From Clostridiales bacterium (GTDB lineage: Bacteria > Bacillota > Clostridia > Peptostreptococcales > Anaerovoracaceae): a stretch of 55,361 bases of DNA. Made by a program: the position numbers and the translations under genes. Location: positions 1 through 55,361 of the forward strand of contig SVCU01000014.1 of NCBI GenBank assembly GCA_015058215.1, written 5' to 3'. Numbering within the stretch: position 1 is the stretch's first letter; each line of letters starts with the position of its first letter. Under the pieces are notes generated by a model. The model did no database searches. It was not told where the DNA came from and was given only the letters and a program-made list of their open reading frames with translations. Of this stretch, positions 7,209-15,543 are shown piece by piece.

Positions 7209-8066
7209 ATGAACAGGCGGCTTCTTCCCCTTCTTTTGATTTTACTGCTGCTGCTTAGCACCCTTACCGGCTGTGCCGGAAGCGGTGATTTTTCCGGTGC
7301 CCCGGGCGGTGGCCAGGAGGGCGGCACCGGCCAAACCGGCGGCGGCCAGTCCCTATCCCCGGAAGAGCAAAAACTGCAGACTGCGGTGGATCCCTCCAGC
7401 GTGTTCCTGCCGGACATCCGGGAGTTTCTGTACATCCGGCCCAGCACCGATAAAAACTACTACGCCGACGGCCACCAGTTCCAGTGGAACGGCAGCATCC
7501 CCATTGCAGCTTATGAGGATGTGGAAAAAGAGTTGACCGCTCTGCTGACCCAGCCCCGCTACCAGCTGGAGCTTGCGGACAGCTTCACCGATCCTCACTA
7601 CGGCAACCACGTGCAGCGCTACCTTTACCGCTACACCGGCACAAACGAAAGCATCACTCTGCTTCCCGAAAAATACGAGGAGTATGAGTTCCACGTACGC
7701 CTGACCCTAAGCCGGTACTTAGCCCCCAACTACGATCCGGAATACTTCAAGATCACCCTGGAATTCAACAGAAACTTCCAGCTGGAAGACCCGGGCATCC
7801 GCACCGGCCGCGACATCACCTTCCTGCGGGACGGCGGTACCGGCGCAGTCATCACCAAGGCTCCGGAGGGCGGTTCTGACAGTGACGGCGGCAGCAACGA
7901 AAAAGAATGGTGCACTCCCTGCGGCGGCAGCGGCAACTGCTCCAAATGCGGCGGTGACGGCGAAATCAAGAAGTTCCAGGCCGGTCTGGGCTATGTGTCC
8001 CAGCGCTGCACTTCCTGCGGCGGCCGGGGTGACTGCAAATACTGCCACGGCGACGGCGAGCGGTAA
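7209..8066 (+). CDS. Lipoprotein with C-terminal DnaJ-type zinc ribbon
   Basis: 285 residues. I chose the ATG at 7209 because AGGAGG lies 6 bases upstream and it opens a signal peptide MNRRLLPLLLILLLLL with a lipobox LTGC, so the mature protein should be anchored by lipid to the outer face of the membrane. A low-complexity Gly/Gln linker follows, then about 170 residues of unknown fold. The C-terminus contains two clustered repeats of CxxCxGxG type (WCTPCGGSGNCSKCGGDG and RCTSCGGRGDCKYCHGDG), as in the zinc centre of DnaJ. An exported DnaJ-like zinc ribbon on a lipoprotein is uncommon. The next gene, a TPR membrane protein, is 57 bases downstream and may be co-transcribed. Function unknown. 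Confidence 0.85.
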   Translation: MNRRLLPLLLILLLLLSTLTGCAGSGDFSGAPGGGQEGGTGQTGGGQSLSPEEQKLQTAVDPSSVFLPDIREFLYIRPSTDKNYYADGHQFQWNGSIPIAAYEDVEKELTALLTQPRYQLELADSFTDPHYGNHVQRYLYRYTGTNESITLLPEKYEEYEFHVRLTLSRYLAPNYDPEYFKITLEFNRNFQLEDPGIRTGRDITFLRDGGTGAVITKAPEGGSDSDGGSNEKEWCTPCGGSGNCSKCGGDGEIKKFQAGLGYVSQRCTSCGGRGDCKYCHGDGER

Positions 8067-8123
8067 CCGTTAAATCAAAATACAAAAGTCAGCATCCCAA
8101 AACATCAATCTGTGAGGTCAATT

Positions 8124-9095
8124 ATGTCTACGAGCGAAACCCAAACCACACTTTCCGCTTTGCTGCGCAGAGCAGAACTCTTTCTGGAAGACAAAGAATG
8201 GCGATCTGCTGCTGACTACTGCCAGAAGGCACTGGATCTGGATCCGGAAAACAGCAAAGCCTACGTCGGCCTTTTGCTGGTCTCCTTGCAGCTTTCCCGG
8301 GAGGAAGATCTGGTTCGTGTGCCTGTTCCTTTCCACGAAAATAAATATATGCTAAAGGCACTGCGCTTCGCTTCTCCGGAATACAAAGAAATCTTGCTGT
8401 CCTATCTCAAAGAGAACCGCCAGTTCCGCCTGCAGCAATCGGTGAATCAGGCCCAAGCCATGCTGACCGCTGCCCAAAAGCCCGCAGACATTCTGAAAGT
8501 CCGGGAACTTCTGCAGCAGATCTCCTCCCAGACAGATGTTTCCGGCTTGCTTTCCCAGTGCGACGAAAAGGAAACGCTGCTGCGGCAAAAGGCTACTGAA
8601 ACAGCCGCGGGAAAAAAGCGTAAACTGTGGATCATCTTAGGTGTAACAGCGGCCATCATCATTCTCATCCTTTCCGTCATTACCATCCAGAACCAGAAGC
8701 GAGCCGCTGAAATCTACCAGAACTTCCTGGGCCAGACCTTCTCGGGCGATGAAGAGGACGATAACGGTTTTTACGACGACTACAGAAGAGGGGATCTCAA
8801 TCCGTACATGGTCTACTATCTGAACACCGAGGAGCGGACCCTGACCTTCAACTCCGACGGCACCGTTTACTATACGTATTCGTATGACATGGACGTTCTT
8901 GCTTACCCCAAGGGAAGTTCCAAGCCCAAAGAAATGCACAACGAATACGACGGTACCTATGATTCCTTTAAGGTATCCGTCTCCTTAAACGGTACTGTTT
9001 ACGTGAAGATCGGCAGCAACAAATACCGGGTCTGGGTGGATTCCAACAACGTTCCCGACACCATCTACGATTACCACGGCATTCGCCTGGACTAA
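8124..9095 (+). CDS. TPR-containing single-pass membrane protein
   Basis: 323 residues from ATG 8124 (GTGAGG lies upstream; an in-frame GTG at 8112 is part of that site). Residues 10-50 form a tetratricopeptide-like pair of helices (AELFLEDKEWRSAADYCQKALDLDPENSKAY). A basic stretch KKRKL then precedes one transmembrane helix (about 173-192, LWIILGVTAAIIILILSVI). The C-terminal 130 residues are rich in Tyr, Asp and Asn and probably lie outside the membrane. The N-in/C-out layout suggests a scaffold. Enzymatic motifs are not seen. It is probably co-transcribed with the zinc-ribbon lipoprotein; a terminator follows. Confidence 0.8.
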   Translation: MSTSETQTTLSALLRRAELFLEDKEWRSAADYCQKALDLDPENSKAYVGLLLVSLQLSREEDLVRVPVPFHENKYMLKALRFASPEYKEILLSYLKENRQFRLQQSVNQAQAMLTAAQKPADILKVRELLQQISSQTDVSGLLSQCDEKETLLRQKATETAAGKKRKLWIILGVTAAIIILILSVITIQNQKRAAEIYQNFLGQTFSGDEEDDNGFYDDYRRGDLNPYMVYYLNTEERTLTFNSDGTVYYTYSYDMDVLAYPKGSSKPKEMHNEYDGTYDSFKVSVSLNGTVYVKIGSNKYRVWVDSNNVPDTIYDYHGIRLD

Positions 9096-9116
9096 AAGAA
9101 AACATCCTTTGCTTTC

Positions 9117-9147
9117 AAAAGCGCAGGTTTCCTGCGCTTTTCTTTTT
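9117..9147 (+). terminator. Terminator after the TPR gene
   Basis: AAAAGCGCAGG (9117-9127) pairs with CCTGCGCTTTT (9131-9141) and is followed by CTTTTTT. Confidence 0.9.
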
Positions 9148-9182
9148 TCCGAAGTTCTTCTGCTCTTTCTTTTGTGAAAGGA

Positions 9183-9231
9183 TTGACAGACCGCAGGAAG
9201 TCGCCTATACTGTTTTATGTGAACACGTTCA
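9183..9231 (+). promoter_or_regulatory. Promoter and probable TetR operator
   Basis: TTGACA (9183-9188), a 17-nt spacer and TATACT (9206-9211) form a strong promoter. TGAAC-AC-GTTCA (9220-9231), an inverted repeat over the expected transcription start, is a good operator candidate for the TetR repressor encoded 16 bases downstream. This would be autoregulation and control of the following three genes. Confidence 0.75.
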
Positions 9232-9246
9232 TATAAGGAGTTATTT

Positions 9247-9753
9247 ATGCCCAAGATCATCGAAAATCTGCAGCAAAAGCTGATCGAAGAAGCCCGCAAG
9301 CAAGCGGAAGCCGGCGGCTATGCCGCCGTCACCATCCGTTCTGTGGCCAAGGCCTGCGGTGTCGGCGTGGGGACTGTCTACAACTACTTCCCCTCCAAGG
9401 ACGCCCTCCTTGCCGCCTACATGCTGGAAGGCTGGAAGGTTTCCATGGCCGCCATTTCCGCCGCCGCCGAAACCGCCGAAGGTCCGGAGCCTGTGCTGCA
9501 GGCCATCCATGACCAGCTTCTGCAGTATGCCGCCGGGCACCGGGGCATCATCGGCGACCGGGCCGCAGCCTCCGCCTTCGCGGAAAGCTTCCGCCGGTAT
9601 CACGCCATGCTCCGCAGCCAGCTGGCAGCCCCTCTGCGCAGGTTCTGTGAAAGCGATTTCACCGCCGAATTTGCCGCCGAGGCTCTGCTGACCTGGACTC
9701 TTTCCGGCAAGTCCTTCGAAGATCTTTGGAGCATCCTGCAAAAACTCTTTTAA
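9247..9753 (+). CDS. TetR/AcrR-family transcriptional regulator
   Basis: 168 residues. The N-terminal helix-turn-helix is clear: AVTIRSVAKACGVGVGTVYNYFPSKDALL (about residues 27-55) contains the family signature GVGTVYNYFPSKD. The C-terminal helical ligand domain is short and divergent, as usual, so the inducer cannot be read. AAGGAG lies just upstream of the ATG. The palindrome at 9220-9231 sits on the promoter. The gene leads an apparent operon with a flavin reductase, a membrane protein and a DUF1295 protein, which it most likely represses in the absence of a small hydrophobic ligand (inference). Confidence 0.9.
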   Translation: MPKIIENLQQKLIEEARKQAEAGGYAAVTIRSVAKACGVGVGTVYNYFPSKDALLAAYMLEGWKVSMAAISAAAETAEGPEPVLQAIHDQLLQYAAGHRGIIGDRAAASAFAESFRRYHAMLRSQLAAPLRRFCESDFTAEFAAEALLTWTLSGKSFEDLWSILQKLF

Positions 9754-9804
9754 ACGGTTCCCCATCATCCCAAGAGTCACAAAAAAGAAAGGAACGATCA
9801 AACC

Positions 9805-10731
9805 ATGTCCAGTTTTGAAAATCTGCGGATCGTAGACAATTTCTATCAGACATCCCTGTTCTTCCCCATGCCCACCGTGGTCATCAGCACCCTCTGCGAA
9901 GACGGCAGCACCACCCTGGGCCCCTACTCTCTGGTGCAGCCCTACTATGTGGCCGGCAAGGATTTCTATGCCATGCTGCTTTCCTGCCGCAACTCTTCCA
10001 ACACCGCGCAGAACATTCTGCGCAGCGGCAAGTGCACCATCAACTTCGTGGACGATAAGCCCAAGACCTTCAAGGAATGCGTCAAGCTGTCCTGGCCCGG
10101 CGATAAGCCCGAAGACAAAATGCCGAACTGCAACTTCCGTCTGGAAAAGAGCCAGATCGAAGAAGAAACCGGCGAAAAGCGCCCCATGGTCCTCACCGAT
10201 GCCATCCAGGCCATCGAATGCACCTGGGTCCGGGAACTGGACCATGCCGAAAACGACCAGCCCGGTCAGCTGAACGGCTACGAACCGCCCTATCACGATT
10301 TCAACGGCATCACCTCCAAGTTCGGTGCCCACTTCATCCTGAAGGTGGATCGCATCCTGATGAAGAAGCAGTATGCCGATGCCATCATCAACGGTGTCAA
10401 GGCCAAGGACTTCCCCGCCCTGCCCGTAGACTACGGTTACCGCGACAGCAAGAACTTCTGGTTCCACAGAAAGACCCGTATGCGGGCCGAACTGCTGCCC
10501 ATGCGCAAGGCTTCTCTGGAATCCGTCCGCTATGCCGCAGACCGGGCCGACGATAAGGTGAAATTCACCGACGACGCCCTGGAAACCATCCTGAATGTGC
10601 CCCGCGTCTTCCTGCCCCTGGTCCTGAAGGGCTGCGTAGACTGGGCCAAGGAAAACAATGTGGAACTGATCAACGCAGATCACATGAAGATCATCAACGA
10701 CAAGCGTGCAAAAGAAAAGGCCGGTAAATAA
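9805..10731 (+). CDS. Flavin reductase-like FMN-binding split-barrel protein
   Basis: 308 residues. The N-terminal 140 residues follow the flavin reductase pattern: FPMPTVVISTLCEDGSTTLG, then SLVQPYYVAGK, and SCRNSSNTAQNILRSGKCTINFV, where family members contact the FMN phosphate and isoalloxazine. The C-terminal half (from about 200) is longer than in simple flavin reductases and helical. It would use NAD(P)H or a protein partner to reduce bound flavin. It starts 51 bases after tetR behind GAAAGGA and is followed 12 bases later by a membrane protein. A role in supplying reduced flavin to the DUF1295 reductase-like protein is an inference from the neighbourhood. Confidence 0.8.
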   Translation: MSSFENLRIVDNFYQTSLFFPMPTVVISTLCEDGSTTLGPYSLVQPYYVAGKDFYAMLLSCRNSSNTAQNILRSGKCTINFVDDKPKTFKECVKLSWPGDKPEDKMPNCNFRLEKSQIEEETGEKRPMVLTDAIQAIECTWVRELDHAENDQPGQLNGYEPPYHDFNGITSKFGAHFILKVDRILMKKQYADAIINGVKAKDFPALPVDYGYRDSKNFWFHRKTRMRAELLPMRKASLESVRYAADRADDKVKFTDDALETILNVPRVFLPLVLKGCVDWAKENNVELINADHMKIINDKRAKEKAGK

Positions 10732-10743
10732 GGAGGCATCCCC

Positions 10744-11355
10744 ATGAACGATTTCTCCGTTGCCATGGCCCTGGTGGACTACATCCCCGTATTCCTCTTC
10801 GGTGCCGCCACCCTGCTGCTGCAGAAAGACTTTTACGATAAGATGCTGAAGGGCGTCTTCGCCCTCTTCGCCGCCGGTACCATCAACGTATTCCTGGCCG
10901 GTTTCCTGAAGGCCACCTGGAAGCTGCTCTATGCCGCCGGTGCCTGCGATTTCGCCGCACTGGATGCCATGTTCTTCCCGGTGCAGTCCCTGGGCTTCCT
11001 GATGGCCGGCATCGCCGTTCTGCTGATGGTGGTCAGCAAGAAGCACAAGAACGCCATGCTGGCGGTGGCTGCACCGCCGGTGTTCAGCGGCACCTTCCTC
11101 TTTGTGGGCCTCATGGTGGCCGGTCTCGGCTGCATGAATGGCGGTCTCATCGCTCTGGCCGCCAAAGAAAAGAAGGTCGTGGCGATCATCTGCTTCGTCC
11201 TGTCCTTCCTCTGTTCCCTGTGCATGGGCTACCTTTCCAGCCAGGATTTCACCCAGGCCTTCATGAACTGGATGGCTGAGATCATCAACGTGATCGGTCA
11301 GGGCAGCCTGCTCTGCGGCACCCTGCTTCTGCGCAAAAAGGCTGCTGCCCGCTGA
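10744..11355 (+). CDS. Six-helix membrane protein of unknown function
   Basis: 203 residues and very hydrophobic, with about six predicted transmembrane segments and short charged loops (KKHKN, KEKKV, a C-terminal KKAAAR). No signature residues that I recognise. AAGGAGG lies directly upstream and the gene begins 12 bases after the flavin reductase stop, so it is in the TetR-led operon. A transporter or membrane electron-transfer partner is possible, but nothing in the sequence shows haem or metal ligands clearly. Confidence 0.75.
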   Translation: MNDFSVAMALVDYIPVFLFGAATLLLQKDFYDKMLKGVFALFAAGTINVFLAGFLKATWKLLYAAGACDFAALDAMFFPVQSLGFLMAGIAVLLMVVSKKHKNAMLAVAAPPVFSGTFLFVGLMVAGLGCMNGGLIALAAKEKKVVAIICFVLSFLCSLCMGYLSSQDFTQAFMNWMAEIINVIGQGSLLCGTLLLRKKAAAR

Positions 11356-11430
11356 CATTCGGCAGCGCTGCAACCTTCGGCCGGCAGCCCTTTGCCGGCC
11401 GGTCAACCAACTTGAATAGGAGACTTACAA

Positions 11431-12234
11431 ATGACTTTCCCTGTTACCATCTGGCTGCTTCTGGCAGCCGCTCTGCTGGTGAGCTCCATCGGCTTTAAAA
11501 ACTATGTCTGGTTCATTTCTCTGGGCTACGGCTTCGCCATCGCCGCTCAGGGCATCCTGATGCTGTGCCTCTACGGCAGCACCCTGACCGTAGGCACCGC
11601 CCTCTGCGCCGCACTTTTCATCGTCTACGGCTGCCGCCTCAGCGGTTATCTGGCCTTCCGCGAACTGAAGAGCGCTTCCTACAGCAAGAACATGAAGGGC
11701 GAGATCAAAGACGGCAAGACCGTTCCCTTCGGTGTCAAGTGCGCCATCTGGATCACCTGCGCTCTGCTGTACGTGACCCAGATCACCCCTGTGTTCTACC
11801 GTCTGGTGAACGAAAGCGGTTCCAATACCTGGACCTACATCGGTGCTGCCATCATGGTCATCGGTCTGGTTCTGGAATCCGCCGCAGACCTGCAGAAGAA
11901 TGCTGCCAAGAAAATCAACCCCAAGCGCTTCGTGGACACCGGCCTCTACAAGCTGGTCCGCTGCCCCAACTACCTGGGTGAAATGATCTTCTGGACCGGC
12001 GTTCTGCTGTCCGGTATCGGTTCCCTCTGCACCGCCGGTCAGTGGATCGTGGCTGCCGTGGGCTACATCGGCATCATCTTCGTCATGTTCAGCGGTGCCC
12101 GCCGCCTGGAGATCCGCCAGAACAAGAACTACGGCCAGGATCCCGAATACCAGAAGTACGTGAAGACCGTACCCATCCTGCTGCCCTTCGTCCCCCTGTA
12201 CAGCGTCGAAAAGTACAAGTGGCTGGTGGCATAA
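11431..12234 (+). CDS. DUF1295 / steroid 5-alpha-reductase-like membrane protein
   Basis: 267 residues with about six to seven transmembrane helices. The C-terminal part has the DUF1295/steroid 5-alpha-reductase signature TGLYKLVRCPNYLGEMIFW (about 170-188), then RRLEIRQNKNYGQDPEYQKYVK near the end. In this superfamily these residues bind NAD(P)H and the hydrophobic substrate or methyl donor. Isoprenylcysteine methyltransferases share the fold, so the reaction (double-bond reduction or methyl transfer) cannot be settled from sequence. It is the last gene of the TetR operon, 75 bases after the preceding gene, behind AGGAGA. Confidence 0.8.
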   Translation: MTFPVTIWLLLAAALLVSSIGFKNYVWFISLGYGFAIAAQGILMLCLYGSTLTVGTALCAALFIVYGCRLSGYLAFRELKSASYSKNMKGEIKDGKTVPFGVKCAIWITCALLYVTQITPVFYRLVNESGSNTWTYIGAAIMVIGLVLESAADLQKNAAKKINPKRFVDTGLYKLVRCPNYLGEMIFWTGVLLSGIGSLCTAGQWIVAAVGYIGIIFVMFSGARRLEIRQNKNYGQDPEYQKYVKTVPILLPFVPLYSVEKYKWLVA

Positions 12235-12266
12235 GCGATCACAGCGAACGGAATAAACCCTCACAC

Positions 12267-12306
12267 AAAAAGACGGACTTTCTGTATTTGAGAAAGTCCG
12301 TCTTTT
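12267..12306. terminator. Bidirectional terminator
   Basis: AAAAGACGGACTTTCT (12267-12282) pairs with AGAAAGTCCGTCTTTT (12291-12306) around 8 nt. It lies between the convergent DUF1295 and MATE genes. Confidence 0.9.
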
Positions 12307-12328
12307 GAATTTGGATCGCACTTTGAAA

Positions 12329-13711
12329 TCAGGAGTTCTGCAGCTTTGCTTCCTCCCGGCGCAGCATGGGCCACACCGTCAGCACCATGGTGGTAAAGCA
12401 GGCCAGGCCGCCGATCAGGTTGGAAATGGGTTCTGCCAGGAACACACCGTTGACACCCAGGCCGCCGATGCGAGGCAGCAGAATGGTCAGGGGGAACACG
12501 ATGACAGCCTTCCGCAGCAGGGAGAAGAAAATGGCGTGCCTGGATTTTCCCAGGGCCACGAAGGTGGACTGTCCCGCCTGCTGTCCGGCCATGAATACGA
12601 AGCCGAAGAAGTAGATCTGCATGGCCAGAACGCCGGTCTCCACCAGCTGGGCATCGCTGCTGAACAGGGCCAGCAGGAACTTGGGGAAGGTGAGCACCAG
12701 CACCCAGCAGACAGCGGTGAAGCAGGCGCTGACAACGGCCATGAATTTGATGCCGCTGCGGACCCGGTCGTACTTCTTCGCGCCGTAGTTGTAACCGATG
12801 ACGGGCTGCGCTCCGTGAGCCAGACCGGTGACCGCAAGGCTGAAGATCTCGCGGACGGAGTTGATCACGGTCATGATGCCGATGTAGAGGTCGTCGCCGT
12901 AAAGTTTCAGTGTGGCATTGCAGGTGACCTGCACCAGGCAATTGGTGCCCGCCATGATGAAGCCGGGGATGCCCAGGGTGACGATCTCCTTCAGCAGTTT
13001 GGGATCCGGCAGCATCCGGTCTCTCCGCAGCTTCAAAAGGGCCTTGGGACCGGTGAGGAACCGCAGCACCCAGAGGCAGGAAACCACCTGGGAAATGACG
13101 GTGGCAAGGGCTGCTCCCCGCACGCCCATGTCTAAGGCGAAGATGAAAATGGGGTCCAGGATCACGTTGAGCACCGCTCCCAGAATGATGGTCAGCATGC
13201 CCACCCGAGGGAAACCCTGGGCGTTGATGAACCCGTTCATGCCGGTGGTGATCATGGAGAAGACCGTACCGGCCAGATAAATGGTCAGGTAGGCGTTGGC
13301 GTACACGTAGGTGGCGTCGCTGGCACCGAAGGCGTAGAGGATGGGCTTTCGGAACAGATAGCCGACAGCCGTCAGCACCACCGCGGACAGCACCAGGGCG
13401 GTGAAGGTGTTATTCAGGATCGTTTCCGCCCGTTCCTTCTGCCCTGCCCCTCGGGAAATGGAGAACAGGGGCGTGCCGCCGGTGGCAAACAGATTGCAGA
13501 AGGCGGTGATCAGGGAAACGATGGGAAAAATCAGGCCGACGCCCGTAAGGGCCAGGCTGTCGGAGCCGGGCAAATGCCCCAGGTACACGCGGTCCACCAC
13601 ATTGTAGAGGACCTGCACCGCCTGGGCGATGGTAAGAGGAATGGCCTGGTTCAGAATGATGCGCCAGACCTTTCCCTGTGAAAAGTCATTTTGGATGGTG
13701 TTTGTACTCAT
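12329..13711 (-). CDS. MATE-family multidrug/cation efflux transporter
   Basis: 460 residues from ATG 13711, chosen because AGGAGGG lies 6 bases upstream; an in-frame upstream start has no such site. About twelve transmembrane helices in two similar halves are visible. The first half starts IPLTIAQAVQVLYNVVDRVYLGHLPGSDSLALTGVG, typical of the NorM/DinF type with the VYLG segment, and the second has PVIGYNYGAKKYDRV, the usual G-x-N-x-GA-x-x motif. It should export cationic compounds in exchange for Na+ or H+. It diverges from the conserved unknown gene at 13822, with about 110 bases between the starts. Confidence 0.92.
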   Translation of the reverse strand: MSTNTIQNDFSQGKVWRIILNQAIPLTIAQAVQVLYNVVDRVYLGHLPGSDSLALTGVGLIFPIVSLITAFCNLFATGGTPLFSISRGAGQKERAETILNNTFTALVLSAVVLTAVGYLFRKPILYAFGASDATYVYANAYLTIYLAGTVFSMITTGMNGFINAQGFPRVGMLTIILGAVLNVILDPIFIFALDMGVRGAALATVISQVVSCLWVLRFLTGPKALLKLRRDRMLPDPKLLKEIVTLGIPGFIMAGTNCLVQVTCNATLKLYGDDLYIGIMTVINSVREIFSLAVTGLAHGAQPVIGYNYGAKKYDRVRSGIKFMAVVSACFTAVCWVLVLTFPKFLLALFSSDAQLVETGVLAMQIYFFGFVFMAGQQAGQSTFVALGKSRHAIFFSLLRKAVIVFPLTILLPRIGGLGVNGVFLAEPISNLIGGLACFTTMVLTVWPMLRREEAKLQNS

Positions 13712-13776
13712 TTCGTACCCTCCTGCCGCCATTATAGCATATCGCGCAAAAAATGGGGCACGAAATCATTTCTTGT

Positions 13777-13784
13777 GATATAAT
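13777..13784 (+). promoter_or_regulatory. Extended -10 promoter element
   Basis: TG-A-TATAAT is present with TATAAT at 13779-13784. The -35 region is weak. It would drive the gene at 13822. Confidence 0.6.
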
Positions 13785-13821
13785 AGACCCGCATTGAAAA
13801 ACAAATTGGAGGTACACTCTT

Positions 13822-14592
13822 ATGCATAGTTTCCAGACCGGCGATTTCGCCCGCATCCTGAAAGACGGAGAACCCGAATACGTCAAAGTGGACGCTGCCG
13901 AAGGAGACCAGGTCGCCGCCACTTCCCAGACCACCTGGCTGGCCGGAAAGTACACCCCGGACCAGCTGGAATACATTCCGCCCTATCAGATCCCCACGGA
14001 GGATGTGCAGAAGCTTCTGCGCTTCGAGGTCCCCTATTCCGCAGTCTGCGGCCCCGCCGTTCCCTTCGATAACGTACGCACCGCTCCCATCCAGATCACT
14101 CTGGACGACCTGAAAGCCGCCATTCTGAACTATAAAGTTTCCGGTCTGAAGCCCGGTCAGTTCGCCAACGAATGGTTCTGGCCCTTGTGGGATGCCCTCT
14201 ACCTGGACATCCATCTGGACGATGCCCGGAACGATCCCCACGCCGCACCCGTCGCACCGGAATACATTTTCACAGAGCACAAGGCCTTTGCCGGTGCCTG
14301 GGCAGATCTGGATGCCATGGCCAAGGGTGCCCCCGTGGATCTGGACCGCACGCTGGCAGACATCGGCCTTTATTACAGCAACCGGGGCAAGCCCTTCGAA
14401 GAGCAGCAGTTCCCCGTCTGGGCCCGCCGCAGTTTCCTGCGGTTCTGGCTGCAGCCCGGCCTTTTGCAGCAGGCTTCCCCGCTGATCCTGCAGCTGTTCG
14501 AGCGGTTCCTGGACGAGCTCCATGCCGCCGGTGACCCCTTCGCTCTGCAGGTGATCCAGCTGCTGGAAGGGCAGCAGACCGAAACCGAATAA
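13822..14592 (+). CDS. Conserved-looking soluble protein of unknown function
   Basis: 256 residues starting behind TTGGAGG. The protein is acidic, rich in Trp, Pro and Phe, without a signal peptide or membrane segment. The N-terminal 60 residues (GDFARILKDGEPEYVKVDAAEGDQVAA) could be a small beta domain; the rest is mainly helical (LDDLKAAILNYKVSGLKPGQFANEW). No motif that I recognise. It has its own extended -10 promoter and a terminator, so it is probably monocistronic. Coding is supported by codon use like its neighbours and by the good ribosome-binding site. Confidence 0.75.
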   Translation: MHSFQTGDFARILKDGEPEYVKVDAAEGDQVAATSQTTWLAGKYTPDQLEYIPPYQIPTEDVQKLLRFEVPYSAVCGPAVPFDNVRTAPIQITLDDLKAAILNYKVSGLKPGQFANEWFWPLWDALYLDIHLDDARNDPHAAPVAPEYIFTEHKAFAGAWADLDAMAKGAPVDLDRTLADIGLYYSNRGKPFEEQQFPVWARRSFLRFWLQPGLLQQASPLILQLFERFLDELHAAGDPFALQVIQLLEGQQTETE

Positions 14593-14634
14593 CCACCTGC
14601 CCGGTTCCCTGGGCAAATGCATTTCATACGAACC

Positions 14635-14684
14635 GAAAGAAGCCGCACTGCGGGCAATTCTTTGCCATTAGCGGCTTCTTTTCT
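14635..14684 (+). terminator. Terminator with nested stem
   Basis: AAGAAGCCGC (14637-14646) pairs with GCGGCTTCTT (14671-14680), followed by TTCTTG. An inner GGCAA/TTGCC stem extends it. Confidence 0.75.
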
Positions 14685-14712
14685 TGTCAAATGTCTGGAT
14701 TTATGATAGAGT
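14684..14712 (+). promoter_or_regulatory. Probable sigma-A promoter
   Basis: TTGTCA (14684-14689), 17 nt and TAGAGT (14707-14712) precede the phosphatidyltransferase gene. Confidence 0.5.
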
Positions 14713-14775
14713 AGATATGTTAAGCAAAAGGTAATTTCACGCTTCCCATCGATCCATCTTTTTACGAGGTAACCC

Positions 14776-15345
14776 ATGAGCAACGTTCCCGATACAGAAC
14801 AAAAAACCGGTTCCAAGATTTTCACCATCCCCAATCTTCTGTCCTTTTTCCGGATCCTGCTGATCCCGCTGTTCTGCTGGACCTACATCGGCAGGGAAGA
14901 TATCCTCTGGACCGCCGTCATCATCGTGGTTTCCGGTCTCAGCGACCTGGCGGACGGCTACATCGCCCGCACCTTCCACATGACCAGCGACCTGGGCAAA
15001 TTCCTGGACCCCCTGTCCGATAAGCTGACCCTGGCCGCCCTTGTGGTCTGCCTCTTCACCCGCTTCCCCTACATGATCCTGGTATTCGCCCTCATGTTTG
15101 TAAAGGAGATCACCACCAGCCTGACCCACCTGAAGGCCATGAAGAAGACCGGCAAGGTGCCCATGGCACTCTGGCACGGCAAGATCTCCACCGCAGGGCT
15201 CTATGTGGTAATGGGCCTCCATCTGGTATGGCCCACCATGCCTGAAATCCTTTCTTACACCCTGGTGGCCCTGATCATGACCATCATGCTGCTCTCCTTC
15301 ATCCTGTATCTGGTACGCAACCTGCGGATCATCAACGGGAAATAA
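14776..15345 (+). CDS. pgsA: CDP-alcohol phosphatidyltransferase, PgsA-like
   Basis: 189 residues. The diagnostic CDP-alcohol phosphatidyltransferase motif DG-x2-AR-x8-G-x3-D-x3-D is complete as DGYIARTFHMTSDLGKFLDPLSD (about residues 58-80, three catalytic/metal aspartates). About five to six transmembrane helices surround it. The opening TIPNLLSFFRILLIPLF is typical of PgsA, which makes phosphatidylglycerol phosphate from CDP-diacylglycerol and glycerol 3-phosphate. A cardiolipin-synthase type or other alcohol acceptor cannot be excluded. It has its own promoter and terminator. Confidence 0.85.
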   Translation: MSNVPDTEQKTGSKIFTIPNLLSFFRILLIPLFCWTYIGREDILWTAVIIVVSGLSDLADGYIARTFHMTSDLGKFLDPLSDKLTLAALVVCLFTRFPYMILVFALMFVKEITTSLTHLKAMKKTGKVPMALWHGKISTAGLYVVMGLHLVWPTMPEILSYTLVALIMTIMLLSFILYLVRNLRIINGK

Positions 15346-15360
15346 CAGCCGAACCCCCTA

Positions 15361-15390
15361 CCGCCGCCGGCCCTGCCGCGGCGGTTTTTC
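15361..15390 (+). terminator. Terminator after the phosphatidyltransferase
   Basis: CCGCCGC (15361-15367) pairs with GCGGCGG (15378-15384), followed by TTTTT. Confidence 0.8.
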
Positions 15391-15473
15391 CTTTCCGGGA
15401 CGCATTTTGCAGTTTCTCCCGGAAATCTTTTTCTGTTTTTCGTTAAAAAGTTAACCCAATGTTGAGATTTCCT

Positions 15474-15481
15474 GTTATAAT
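15474..15481 (+). promoter_or_regulatory. Extended -10 promoter element
   Basis: The sequence TGTTATAAT places TATAAT at 15476-15481 with TG one base before it. It lies 63 bases upstream of the alarmone synthetase start. Confidence 0.55.
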
Positions 15482-15543
15482 AAAAGAGTAGGGCCGATTC
15501 CCCGAAGTCACCTGTAGCCATAGAAGAAGGAGACCCATTCAGA

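Noticed and set aside
9241..11406. A 721-codon minus-strand open frame over tetR and the flavin reductase
   Set aside because: It spans several real plus-strand genes with good Shine-Dalgarno sites and has antisense-type composition.
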